Assembly: GCA_039000515.1 (NCBI GenBank)
Contig: JBCFYV010001001.1
Span: 8,763,873 to 8,827,872, forward strand
Reading direction: 5' to 3'
Length of the DNA: 64,000 nt
Source: Timema cristinae
Lineage: Eukaryota; Arthropoda; Insecta; Phasmatodea; Timematidae
Part shown: piece by piece, positions 22,061 through 34,166 of the stretch
Position numbering within the stretch: position 1 is the first letter of the stretch
Layout: every line of letters starts with the position of its first letter
Translations under genes and position numbers: made by a program
Notes under the pieces: generated by a model
Database searches by the model: none
Told to the model about the DNA's origin: nothing
The model's input: only the letters and a program-made list of their open reading frames with translations

Positions 22061-23799
22061 ATGCTCTAGTACCGGAAAGGTTATGGAAAAAATAGGAAAA
22101 GTAGGAATTTGTTGGTTTTGAGCTATTTGGACAGTTGTTTGTTTACTCCGTAATGAAACGGCTTGATTAGGTATGTTAGGTGAATAAGATTCTACGAAGA
22201 TAGCTTATAAAATCTAAAACACACATTATTACGATTTATATGATCATGATTGCATTTTCTTAGCATAGCATTTATCATCCACCATATAAATAAAATAAAA
22301 GTAATTTGGATTCTAGTGTTCAAACTTCAAAATAAAAATACAATGCAAGATAGAACTTAGAAAATCATACAAAAGTTACGTGTACAACTATAGTTTTTAG
22401 GGATAGTAATTGAGGTGTTATTTCTGTTTTCTGAAATAAGGTAATGTTTATTTTTAGTTTACTGGTCATATAAACCTATAGCTTAAATATGGTTGATATA
22501 AACTTATAATTGAAGCATGGCCTACATACAATAAGAGTTAAAAGGGATTTATGTATAATTCATTATAATTTTTGAAACGACAATCTAAAGTTTTATGCAA
22601 CATTATGGAGTTATATTTTTGCACAACACTCAATATATCTTATCAACAATTATTGGAGGTAGGTTTTAAAAAAAAACTAATATCAAAATAGGTCTATAGT
22701 TTATATTTACTAAAATTTTAGGCCAGATATATACAGTATAAGCTTATTTAAATAGAATTTATATAAACTAAAATTTGTAGTCTGATATAAATGAATTAAT
22801 TGCTCAAATTTTCTTTACATAAAGGGCGATTTGAGAAATGATTTTTATAAATTAATTATTAAAGTTTGATTTATATAAAGAAAGATTTGAAGTATAGTTT
22901 GTAAAAACTCACCGTCTAAGCATATTTTTTATGAATTACATTTAAAATATAATCTAATAAATTGGGAGTAGTTATCACTTAGCTATACAAAGATTAAATG
23001 CTAAGCCTTTGGTTTTTCAATTTTATTTCAAACATTCTTATAACCATAATTTACTTGATTTTTAACATAACAACTACTAATTTATAATTCACACATACAA
23101 AAATTAGAGGCTACTTTTTAAAATGAAAAATTGAATAATTTTGAATTGTTTGGACGTTTTCCAATACCCAATACCCAATACATAACAACTATTAGTTTGA
23201 TTCACCCATAAAATATTTATACTTTTTAAAATAAAAAATTGAATAGTTTTGAATTGCTGTGACAATTTTCAATCCAATCAGATTCTCCGATATGGTAATT
23301 GGTTTCTCAACAATGTGTCTTTCCACGCTCTTCCGAATCAAATGTTAGTGTTGTCTCTTAAAACGAATCAACTAACCCATTCTTTCACGTTATCTTATAT
23401 CAGCTATATTAAATTGCCTAGCTTAATTTGGTTTTTGTGTTTAAAGGTTATAGTAGCTTAAAAGTCAGTGGAATGGGTGTATTCGTATTTGTAATCGACT
23501 TGTTCGTCTACAAATTACCTCACCAATTTTTTTTTTTTTCACGGCTGATGAGTAACTTGGCTAATTTTTAGGTAATTTTTTACTTAGTTATTTCAATCAG
23601 AGAATATATGTATGTATCATGAAAGTATAACCCTGAATAATTAATTTATTTGTAACAGTCAAATAAAATTACATTCTAAACCGAAACCTTTGCATAAAAT
23701 CTACGTATTTTGATTAGTTTGGTGAAAATATCAAATTAACTCGCCAACTCTCACCACTAGTCGTTATTTCCTCCGCCAAGCCTACCAAATAAATGTATT
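22061..23799. other. AT-rich sequence upstream of the candidate promoter
   Basis: No SINE or MITE over 1.7 kb, unusual for this window. TTTAAAATRAAAAATTGAAT occurs twice (23118 and 23225), a diverged short direct repeat of about 75 bp spacing around 110. Confidence 0.45.
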
Positions 23800-24722
23800 T
23801 TTCGGTGGTGAAACAATTTGTTGCCCCGTGAAAAGTGCCAATCGAACCACACCTGTGCACAGGTGTCCCGCACACAGAACCTCGAGTGTTAAGTTGGTAT
23901 CGCTCCGCTGCCCTTGAGATGCTTGGCGTGGCTGAGTTGGTAACCCTGGTTACCGACGTGAACTCGTGTGGCTGAGCGAGAAAGAAAAAGACGTTCTTCG
24001 GAGCTCGGAGGAAAACCTTTCCATCGGTTCAGTCGTGCTGTTGCGAGTTCACCGTCAGCAGGTGGACACCGAATTGGTATGTGCGCCTTAAAAAAAGAAT
24101 ATATTTAAAGAAATGGTAGAATTTGTTTGAAAACGAGAGAGTTGAAGAAAAACTCACATGTCTTTTAACGAAAGACGACAGGATTTCAAAGACTTATGAA
24201 ACATTTTTAAAACTTGTGTTCATTTTTAGTGCATAGCTTTTTGGACCGCGAGTTTTGAAAAATAAAACAACAAAAAATTATCCACTGTGCTGAAGTTTTT
24301 GTTTTGTTGTGTTTTCATATTTACTGACACAAACGTGAAACACAACACACTATTTTGTTACATGGAATTCTTTATTCAAGTGCTTATGGTATAATATACA
24401 TAAATATTTCTTAAAACAACTACATCTTAGTGCAAGATATTTAAAAAAAAAAAGTGCTTTTGTTTTCTAGTGTTCGAACATTTTTTTACGAGTTCGCGTT
24501 ACAGCGTGTGTGAATCTGTTAATACTTCCTGTGTACGGAGTTAATATTTGTTTTCATTTATACTTTGTGTCGTGATTTTCTGGTGGAAATGATATAATTT
24601 TTCGAACCCTTGATAATTAACCCCCTCCCTCCGGCGAACGACAGAGTTTCCAACCGGTAATAGGTTGGATTCCAAAGAAATTAGTGATTTTGTGGCAACC
24701 TGTTGGGATTTCTTTGTGACAG
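23800..24722 (+). promoter_or_regulatory. Candidate promoter and 5' untranslated exon(s)
   Basis: This stretch is much richer in G+C and CpG than its surroundings and contains no repeat that I can find elsewhere in the window. At 24029-24034 it has TCAGTC, which matches the arthropod initiator, with A+1 at 24031; I see no clear TATA box and no downstream promoter element at the exact spacing. Two donor-like sites follow: GAATTG|GTATGTG with GT at 24077, and GACAG|GTGAGC with GT at 24723. There is no long ORF, as expected for a leader exon. The next recognisable coding exon on this strand is dachsous, about 20.7 kb downstream, so this may be its promoter. It could instead belong to an unrelated or non-coding transcript. 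Confidence 0.42.
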
Positions 24723-25261
24723 GTGAGCTTTTTTGGTTTTCGTTTCATTGTTTTCTTCCACTGATTTTAGCCTCTTATTGGTATTTTTTTATATTTACCT
24801 TACTTACCTTATGTTTCTGTAAAAAGTGATTCATGCTACGTAATCTAATTTATTTCCCAACTACTAGAAATATTAAGTTCTTAAGAACATAAACAGTAAC
24901 TTCCATTATATTTGTTCCTAAATAACCAATCTCATAACCGAACTTTGAAAATGATAAAACTGCCTGGAGCGGGCTCAAGTAAATTCCACGATATGAAAAA
25001 GTAGGCCTACTCGAATTTCTTATAGCTTTTATTAGGTAAGAAAAACGTTAAGTAAAGACAACCGAGAAAAATGGAGATAATATATGCCTTTTTGACCTAA
25101 ACAATCAATTAAAAAACTATGCATTTAAGTTGACCACTTGTCATTGTAATGAAAGGAAATATGAACATAGGGCATACTGTTTTTTTTTATTTACGTCTAT
25201 GTAGAGCGAGAGAAAGAAAAATACATAAAGTATTGGTAAGAGGGGAAAAAAACAATTATTT

Positions 25262-25620
25262 TTTTCGTTAGTCAGGTTGCGAAGATAGCCGTGCGGACGG
25301 TCGAACTTGGGCTGCTGCTGCTGGAAAAATTCCTTCTCTCCTCTTGAGAAATTCTCTCTCGCACGCTCTCACTCTCTCTGGTTTACTATCCCGCCTTGGG
25401 GCAGAAGAACTTTGTGTCTCCCCTCCTCCCTGCCCTCCCTTTCCTTTGCCCTTCTGACCACTTCTACGGCGTGGTCTCTCTGCTCTGTTCGTCCAACCCA
25501 GAGCTACCTTTCTGCTTGCCTTTCTTCCGTTCCTCCTTCGGAAGCACACATTCTTTGGAAACTTGGCATCCTCAAGGAACTCAATGATAGTACACTTGAC
25601 TTAGTTTGGGATTAGTCATT
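25262..25620. promoter_or_regulatory. Pyrimidine-rich, GAGA-rich block downstream of the candidate promoter
   Basis: About 350 bases of C/T-rich, GC-elevated sequence with repeated CTCTC/GAGAG motifs. Both strands are open for about 90-100 codons (25307-25615 plus, 25268-25549 minus), which is what low-complexity composition gives, and neither product resembles a known protein. In insects GAGAG motifs bind Trl/GAF at promoters and enhancers, so a regulatory role 0.6 kb inside the presumed first intron is plausible. It could also be a further leader exon. Confidence 0.3.
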
Positions 25621-26035
25621 ATTGTTTCCCCTCACTATATACACTCTAAGGAAGATATCTTCAACAATGTGGTATTTAAAAATAAATTAGAATAGGCATT
25701 CTTGAAGCTTCAAAACACCTAAAACAATTATCAATTAGAATATTCGGTCGTGACCATTGAAACAAGACTATTTTCTTTAAGGAAAGCTAGATCTATGTTA
25801 ATAGCCATTTACTTTTTGTCTCACAACTGTGACATTTCGCGTAAAACGTTGTTAAATATGAGATAAATTATTTTGCCTATATTTTAATTTATAAAACTTA
25901 AAAAATTAAAAGAATTTAAATCTTATGTTTGAAACCTTTCGTCTCAATATTTGACCGTGAACCATATAACATACCACTCGGTATTTCTTGACTTCTATAA
26001 CGCGTCTCCGAGCTCAGGTAAAATGCCCCCTTTAT

Positions 26036-26570
26036 GGCCCGTCTACAACCAAACGCACCCGCTTGTCGGACTCGCAACTACGCAATAACGTAATTTTGTC
26101 TGTCTACAATAGCTTACGCAAACACAATCGAATGTCGGAACTGTCGGACCAGCTTGTCAGGAGGAGATGAACGTTGTCCGTCTCTTGCGTTTATGTAGTT
26201 GCGTTTTCTTGCGTTCAGCCAATCAAAAAACAAATATGGATGGACTACTAAAATCAAATAATTTGAAGTTATTTGGTCTATAACAAAAAAGATTGGAAAT
26301 GTATAGTAATGAATACAGGATTTCCAATTAAAATCATGTGTATTTATTCAGTTAAATATTTTTTAAATATTTATTTCTTATTTGAAAACATTAATATGAA
26401 TTTGACTTTTATAGTCATCATTGATGTTTGTTCCTATTGGTTGAAATTACGTTTTACGACTTTTCATTGTAGACAGTCTATTTTATATTTAATAAAAGCG
26501 TAATTACGAGTGCATTTGCGATTGCGTAGTTGCGAGTCCGACAAGCGGGTATGTTGGTTGTAGACTGGCC
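26036..26570. mobile_element. MITE with long terminal inverted repeats (about 50 bp)
   Basis: The left end begins GGCCCGTCTACAACC and continues CCGCTTGTCGGACTCGCAAC, then TACGCAATAACG; the right end inverted begins GGCCAGTCTACAACC and continues with CCGCTTGTCGGACTCGCAAC, TACGCAATCG. The 535-bp interior is AT-rich and non-coding. The superfamily is not assigned: no clean TSD can be read at either edge. Confidence 0.78.
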
Positions 26571-26581
26571 TTTAGCCGTGA

Positions 26582-26990
26582 TTTAAAGGTGAGGTTTTAG
26601 AGGACGCGAGTTAGGGAAAATGTTTTTGCAGATTTTTATGACATAACATTTTTTTAAATCCAAAATAAAAAAATATTGTCTCAGTAGAAATATAGTTTAT
26701 TTTTCTTCTCGTGGTAATATCAACAGTTGTTGAATAGGTATCTGTCATGAGCATGGCGGCATTATAACATATGTCACTTTTTAAATGAAGGATAAAATGT
26801 TATCATTAATTTCTGAGTCACACTTTAAAGATATTCAAGAATTGTTTATATTACCATGCGAAAAAAAATTAAATTCTATATTTACACTAAAGCAATATTG
26901 TATCTATTTTTGCCCCCCCTCCCCAAAGTTTGCTATAAAAACTGCAAAATCACTGCGCTTATCTCATGTTACTCACATCCCCACCTTAAA
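26582..26990. mobile_element. MITE-P copy 3
   Basis: A palindromic element of about 409 bp. The termini TTTAAAGGTGAGG and CCCCACCTTAAA are inverted repeats, and the arms contain the family motifs TCAACAGTTGTTGAATA and TTCAAGAATTGTTTATA. It lies 11 bp from another terminal-inverted-repeat element ending at 26570, inside the presumed dachsous first intron. Confidence 0.78.
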
Positions 26991-28710
26991 AATTCGTAGC
27001 TAAAATATCTTGTTTTGGCTTGATTTTAAATATAATTATAATAAAAATTATTATTATGAATGCCTTATAAAATCTTATTAATTTTAATATTAAGTCTGGA
27101 TGGAAATATTGTAGAAATATGGAGTCTTGATATGATTTTTAATTTCTTGATAATATTATATATAGGAGTTCAAGAAATTTAAATTATTTTAAAAAAATAT
27201 TTATTTTTGTTGGGAAACCATTTGAGCTCTTGATCAACATACTTTTGTTTTAAAATAAGAATTGTTGAGGACTTTACTCAAAATGTGTATTGTTATTAAA
27301 ACAGCTTTAATGTATCTATGAAAATTTTCTTTAGAAACTTCTACACAAGTCACTAATCATTAATTCATAACCATGATAGTAGTTTTTGATATAACAATGC
27401 AAATATATGAAGGTCCCTCAACGATGTTTATTTTAGAACAAAATGTGTTTATCTAGATACCTCAAATGCACCAAATAAAATTATATTCCAAAAATAGTTT
27501 AAGACTACCTGGACCATTTTTGAAGCAAAGCAGTAAGCTTTGAGCTATTTGTGCGCTTACATTTTGACGTATTTTTACTAAATTATTTTATTTCACTAGA
27601 AGGGGGTTTAAATTTTAAAAAAATAGACAAAACATGTCAATTTTTTATTTCGCAATTTCTAATTGATTAATGCATCTCAAAATATTCGGTATATTAGGAA
27701 TAATAGTTTTAAAAAATCAGTTGAATTATGTATACGTTTGCTGGAATACCGGAGGTTCGAATTATACTTTACGATTTATTTCCCTTCCCTTGTTCAAGAA
27801 TATACAGGTATATTTGAATTAATCTATATCACTCCACCCCTAGATTAAAAGTCGTCACTCTATATTTAGTATAAGTAGAATATTTCAATGAATAAAATAG
27901 TTTTAAATATGTGCTAGATTTAATTTGCAATAGTGACTGCAACACAATTTTTTTTTGTTTTCGTACAATTATTCTGTACCTAATCCATATAACAGGGAAG
28001 AATGGAATATTTGGAAAAACATGTCAATCAGCCGGGCTATCTCCCAAGTAATGGCGCTTAAAAAAAATCTAAGTCATTATAAAAATTGAACATAAAATTT
28101 CACATGGTGTAGACAAAATATAGATTCGATATCTCTAGATATTTAAAATTTAAGGAATTATTGAAGTGCCGTTTGCTTTTAGAGCGAACTTTAAAAAACT
28201 AGAATAGTCCTTAAAATAATATACTATGGAGAGAGACTTCAATGACAGCCCAATAAATTATTATTTCCCCCAAATATCAAAAACACATAAAGCTTATAGA
28301 TAAGTTTGAAAAACCTATAATATTGAGGTGTTAGTTAAAGGAGCGTTGAATTGCTACTTCTATGTTATTTTATAATTTTTGTACATATAAAAAAAGTTGG
28401 TTACATAGTAATAAAAGACAATTACACTTAATTGGGATGCAGCACATTTTTAATCCATTTATAAAGTTTTGCTTTAATAGTTTCTCCTTGTTAAAATTTG
28501 ACTTTTATGTTAACATTCAAATAAAATGGACTTGGTCACATTATTTTTATACAAATATAAACTCTATTTTATTTTTTCAAGTAATTTTCACAAATTTCAT
28601 TCAAATGAATTATTTTACAAAATATAAATCAATGTTATATAATATGCCTATATTTCACAACATAAATATGTGCCGTTGATCTATTCCAGGATTAATTATT
28701 TTCGAAATGT
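26991..28710. other. AT-rich presumed intron
   Basis: No shared repeat or coding signal; the 105-codon frame at 28362-28679 is composed of AT-rich codons and looks spurious. Confidence 0.5.
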
Positions 28711-29094
28711 GTTTCTTCGCTGAAAAGGGAAGTGTTTTTGCAGTATACAGTATCATCAAAACATTTTTTGGTCCCGATAAATCAAATATTTCTCCACTAG
28801 AAATATAGAGTTAAATTTTACTAACATGGTGACCACCACATTTGATGAATATCTGAAGGGTGTCCTGGAATTTGATGGCAACTTTTTCTCTTCATTTTAA
28901 AAAGTTTCTCATCTAATTCCGCTATGCTCATGACAGATATTCAAAGACTTGTTATCACCATGTGAAGAAAATTAAACTCCCTAAGTTTTTACTGAACCAA
29001 TATTTTATTTATTTTAGTCCAGAAAATATTTTACTAGAAAAAAATAATCACAGAAGGACTTACCCTTTCTCGCGCCTCCCACATTCCCAATTTA
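28711..29094. mobile_element. MITE-P copy 4
   Basis: A palindromic element with an intact right end (ACCCTTTCTCGCGCC, then CCCAATTTAAT) and a degraded left end. Internal motifs include AACATGGTGACCACCACATT and its partner TTATCACCATGTGAAGAAAA. No TSD is resolved. Confidence 0.72.
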
Positions 29095-31249
29095 ATGTCC
29101 TTAGAAAGTTTGATTTTCTACTGCCCACCGTCTTTTAATAGTCAATGAATTGTCTCTCTATTTATTTCTCTCTAAGTGTTCCTTCAAACGGTTTAACATT
29201 TACGCTGACCGATGGATGGTTTGTCCAATCAACGAAACATAAGTATAATACTTTAGCTGGTTTATTAAATAAATTTGCAAACGATGCTATATATTTGGAT
29301 ATTTATGAATACATTGGAAATTTAGGATAAGCGATTGTCTAAAAAATGGATGCGCTGTTTGAAAGGTTTCACTATTTATGTTCTAATGTTGGGGAAATGA
29401 CAATCTGACACTACATTAAAAAAAAAACTTAAAATATACCCTATCTATCAACATTTCGTCATTGAATCAATTAATAAATATATAAATTTTAGTAAGTTTA
29501 TATGTATTTTTAAAGTACTTTCCATGTGATTGATTTGCAAAGTAATAAGGAGTTAATTTATAATGTATTTATGTGGGTTAGATTAATAACATTTACTTCC
29601 AATTAAGTGGGTTTAATTTTACTATTAATAAAAACGTTCATTTTAAGCTTTGCCTTTTACTGTTTGTCCTTAGTAAATTTATTTTTTTAAATGCCTCCAT
29701 TTGATGCTAAGGTGCTTGCAATTTAGTCCAATTTGTAATTTTGATTTGACCCAAATCGTGTATCTTTAAATTTGAAGAAGAAAAAATATTACGCTCACCA
29801 TTTTTGAATTTTTCATCCAAGCACACCACCCAAATTTTATCTGTATTTAATATTCTCATAAACCTGTTCAATAGCCTATTTGATAAAAACAAATATATAT
29901 GAGGGGAAATATTACCTACAATGGTGAAAACACAAGAATTAGATACTAGAATCCCAATAGTGACTATTTTAAGGGCAATTTTGAAGACCGCGTGTTTGGT
30001 CCCCCCTTGGAAACTATTGAAATAATTACCCTAGGTCAGAAATGGAAATGGGGGTTAAGGGAATATCATTAATAAATGACTTTTGACAAACACGATTAGT
30101 ACGGTTTTTTATTTTGTTTTTCAAAAACTGTCGAAAAATTTGATTAATTTCTTTCAAATGAAGAGTTAGTGAAATCCAGGGTGAAATAGTGGTTTGATCT
30201 TTCAGACATTGAGAGTTCCTATCCATCAAAGATATGCAAGATAATTTTTTAAAGAACCCTTAAACATTAAAATACATAATCTCATAAAAAACAGAATTTA
30301 AATGATTTTTGTGTATTATTTCTATTGCCATCATACTTTTTCTCAACTAATACAAAGCCTACAGCAATGAATAAGGTATCGGTGGATAGCATTTTTTTTT
30401 TACCGACTTGTGACATAGCTTAACTCAGTTTACGTTTAAAACACATCGTTTGTTTAAAATTTAAGTTAAAAGAAAAATCTAGCAATATTTTTGTATCAAT
30501 CACCGAAAATAAACTCTTTACTATTTTGTGAATACACTTCGCTGAGTAACTAATTTCAACAATCAAACAAAATACTAAATATTTTTTTGGAGGGGGGGGG
30601 GGGGGAGGGGGGTTGAGTGTGCGAAAGTTTCGCCAGGGTTTACTGGGTTAATATATTGTATAATTAGTATAGATAATGATGATAAAAAGACAGGAGTATC
30701 CACTAAGTTAGGCCTAACTTTTTTCTCTAGTGAAATTATTTAACAAATTCCATAACTTTTCTCTTTAATTTTATAAGTTGAATCATACGAAATAATTATT
30801 TAGAAAATCTGGAAACGATTTGTTTATAAACCTCAATTTTACTTGTATCCCTACCGAAAGTAAAAAATATTTTATTTCCTCTGACAGTATCTAAAATATT
30901 TTCACAAAGGATAAACAATTTTGAAAGATTTTTAATAATACATAACATAATAAAACTACTACGATATTAACATGTAGGCCTAATACACTTATTTTACACG
31001 CATTTTTATGAAGCTCTATCACACCAAATATAAATTATTTGGAAGTATTTTTTTGTGATGTCAGAAATCCGGGCATTTACATTTTATTTAATCCTTTTTC
31101 CATGCATTTTTGTAAAGCAAGTAGGGTTTATTAATTTATTTTTTCCATATCTATATAATTTTGGACTGAGGAGACAACCCCCTATTAAATTCTAATAATA
31201 CATTTTGTTCGGTACATATTTTTTACACCCCCTGTAAACCTTTTACACA
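29095..31249. other. AT-rich presumed intron
   Basis: Holds the G-tract at 30588 and two TAGGCCTA octamers. No SINE over 2 kb and no coding signal. Confidence 0.5.
30588..30616 (+). other. Long G-tract
   Basis: GGAGG, then a run of about 14 G, then AGGGGGGTTGAG: three or more G-runs within 28 bases, able to form a G-quadruplex on the plus strand. Homopolymer length is also a likely sequencing uncertainty. Confidence 0.7.
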
Positions 31250-31430
31250 GTTTAAATCAAGGAAACTGCAAATCGTCGATCGCGCTCGACCAGACGATCA
31301 CGCGGAAGTTTTCAATCGATAAAAACTACACCGTCGTTAAAAGTAGATCTTTGCTTCTTATAAACTCGCAAACATATCAAGTACTTGCAAATAATATTCT
31401 ACCAAAATTACCTTTATCGGTTGTAATCTG
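31250..31430. mobile_element. hAT-like relic
   Basis: Shares the CGTCGATCGCG/CTCGACCAG palindrome, AGTAGATCTTTGCTTCTTAT and TAAACTCGCAA with 34176-34300 (there TCAATCTTTGAATCTCTTAA and TAAACTCGCAA). The termini are gone. Confidence 0.35.
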
Positions 31431-31556
31431 TAGGCCTAATGTTATAAGAAATGTAAGTAGTTGAATATGTGAATATGAAAATGTACATTTTATTAATTAA
31501 TATATATTTGTATACATAAGTGTAGGCACATTAGTGTTTGAAGAAATGTTGAATTT

Positions 31557-31581
31557 AATGTATATATATATATATATATAA
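31557..31581. repeat. (TA)n microsatellite
   Basis: TATATATA run of about 24 bases in the presumed first intron. Confidence 0.85.
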
Positions 31582-32284
31582 ATAATATGGAAGAGTGTAC
31601 CGATGCGGATACCGATTAATCGCAATCGGTGATTATTATGTCGAGTAATAGTTTTTTAAGTAAAATTTAAATCAAAATCTTATAGGTAAGAGGCTAGTGA
31701 TCAAAATCGCAAAAAACAAAAAAATAAAAAACCCTTACATACACACTGCATCTGGGTTGCGGGCTATGCAAAGATGACATAACCAGATAAAGAAAAGTAA
31801 GTTTATACCATGATAAAACTAACAATCTAGTTCCAACTTTCGCTGGATCCTACATAAAATATATTTTTGCATGCATACAATCTTTTTGTCTTAATTACAT
31901 TAACCATTATCATTCTCTAAAGCATATTTCCCAATAGTCATTAATAAACAATCAATATTCGGGATTAATCGGTGTAAATAATCGTAGCTTGAACAATTAT
32001 TTTAAGCAATCGGTAATTGGTTTTACTAGCTCGGTACACATATAATATGTATAGACAACAAATATATTCAAAAGTAGAAAGAAGAAACATAGGATGATCC
32101 TGGGACATTTGATAAGTTTGTAAGTCGATTGGGGCTCAAAAAGGTTGCCAACCTCTGTTTCGAATAATATACTATGATGTATTTGACGTATTTTAACCAT
32201 TTTTGAATGTGACACTATACAAATCAGTATAAGGTAATTTTTAAAGATTTACCCCCCTATCGCCATTTCTTACCTCTGAAGCAT

Positions 32285-33080
32285 TCATGACCCGCACCGG
32301 TAGTCACGAGGTCTAGAACAGCAGTTCTTAACCGGGGGACCGCGAAATGTTTTTTGATGAGGCCTTAAAAAATAATTTAAAATGTTATTTGCTTATTACT
32401 GAAGTCAATTATCTTAAATTTTTGGAATAAATAATTCTATAATCGTAAGCATGTAGGCCTAAGTAGAGTAAACTAAATTTTACGGGGTAAGTGGAGGGGA
32501 GGGGAAGCATGGATAGTAAAAATAATCCTCATCTGTTTACCATCATCACTCAAAATTGACTGCTCTTTGTTTCTACTTATTTGTGTGAAAAGGGATTTTA
32601 CACAATGGTAAATATTAAAACGAAGCAGCGAAATTGACTCCTGCATGCGAATAGAATTAGGTAATACTATTGAAACCAGAATAGACAAATTAGTATAAAG
32701 TGTTCAAACGCAGAAGTCACATTAGATACATTTATGTAAGTTAATATTGGTTTTTAAATTTTTTTTATCAGTAAATAAAGCCCTTATTTTATAATACATC
32801 TTAATGATAAATATGTTAGTAAAAACTAGGTGGCCGTGAAAATATTTTAGGATAGTTAGGGAGCCGCGAAGAATAAAGGGCTAAGAACCACTGGTCTAGA
32901 GCGTCGATGTTAATGAAAGATTGGATTACCGGTGACTGGAAATTCAAGATTAGAAACTAGTAAGAGCGCACAGGAGAGTGTTTTTATACATTACTCTAGT
33001 TTACCAATCTCTTCTTCGCACTAATGCGGGTACACTTCCTCAAAATACACACCTCACCCGTATCCCATGGATTAATATGT
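32285..33080 (+). mobile_element. SINE-C split by a hAT-like element
   Basis: A head fragment (CGCACCGGTAGTCACGAGGT) ends in GTCTAGAA; after the hAT-like insert the SINE resumes with GTCTAGAG, the GATTACCGGTGACTGG region, and the body TTCGCACTAATGCGGGTACA. The insert is thus in the A-box region of the SINE. Confidence 0.72.
32319..32893. mobile_element. hAT-like non-autonomous element with 8-bp TSD
   Basis: The termini CAGCAGTTCTTAACC and, inverted, CAGTGGTTCTTAGCC match the common hAT end. The flanking octamers are GTCTAGAA (32311-32318) and GTCTAGAG (32894-32901), an 8-bp TSD with one mismatch, as expected for hAT. It is 575 bp with no transposase frame. Confidence 0.88.
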
Positions 33081-33122
33081 TTAAATAAGTATTAACTAAA
33101 AAAAAGCCCTCTAGAATCAAAG

Positions 33123-33790
33123 GTGGCTGCAAGATGTCCACAAACCTGGGAAGTGAATTTGAAAGCTAAGAAAAAAATCAGGGTAAATTCAAGGAATTTG
33201 ACCATGAGACAGGGAAAAATAGGAATTTCATTATTTTATCAAAACAAGAGAAACATTCCTTTTTTGTTAACTCATTTCTATTATTGTATATTAAGGCAAT
33301 CACAGATAAAGTGAACTAATAATAACCTTCAGACACATTGTGTTGCTTTGGTTATTTTCTTAACTTGAACCAAGGTCATCTAATGCACATGTGTGTAAAC
33401 TTGGTTTAGGTTTAGATGACCTAATCAAATTCACAAGACAATATCGGATATCATTACATATTCACTGGCATGAATAACGAACAAAAAACTAAAGCAACAA
33501 CAATATTTTATACTTCCACTGTTCTGATTCATTCCCTGTTAATCTTAACAAATTACATTCATTAGAGCCTAGAACTACCCATCACCGGGATTGACACCTT
33601 TGTCAACGTGTTCACCAGTGCAGGTCACAGACAATCAGTTCAAACATGTGTGCCATTGAAGATCGATCCATACCTAGTGGCCAACATTTATATGAACGGG
33701 TAAAACATGATCAGGGAAAAATTAAAAATTTTGCATGGAAAACTTGGAAAAGTCAGGGAATTTGAAAAAGGAATTTCTATGAGCACCCCG
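33123..33790. repeat. Dispersed repeat with CAGGGAAAAAT motifs at both ends
   Basis: Left: CACAAACCTGGGAAGTGAAT, ACAGGGAAAAATAGGAATTT. Right: ATCAGGGAAAAATTAAAAAT, AAAAGTCAGGGAATTTGAAA. These recall a common invertebrate DNA-element terminus (GGGAAAA/CAGGGAATTTG). The shared motif also occurs at 48540-48575. The frame 33123-33314 inside it is not a gene. Confidence 0.4.
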
Positions 33791-33916
33791 GGCTGCATTA
33801 TTTGATAGCTCGCGATTTTAATTGATCGCTCATATGAAGCTGACGATTTCTGCACGTCCATCACATACTCTGTCTTAAAATATGAGTGAAGAATGATTCT
33901 GAGCACGGGACGAATC

Positions 33917-33987
33917 CTGGATAGCTCAGTGGTAAGAGAATTGGCTTACTAAGTCTAATGTCTCCAGTTCGATTTCCATGTCCAGCT
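33917..33987 (+). other. tRNA-like sequence (SINE head or tRNA pseudogene)
   Basis: CTGGATAGCTCAGTGGTAAG looks like an A-box and AGTTCGATTTCC like a B-box, and the ends CTGGATA and TGTCCAG could form a seven-pair acceptor stem. The T-arm does not pair and no convincing anticodon loop forms. It resembles the head of SINE-E, whose body does not follow, so I read it as a relic rather than a functional tRNA gene. Confidence 0.4.
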
Positions 33988-34166
33988 GTCATTTTCAATT
34001 TAAAGAATATAAAAAAATAAATCAAAAGCATCCATGACTAACATATTTCTAAAATCTTGTTTTAAGTATTTTAATTAAACAAGTAACTTATAATTTGTTT
34101 CATTTAAAAGTTTACCAACAATTAAAAAAAAAATCTTAGATTTTATTTATTTATTTCCGACTAAAC

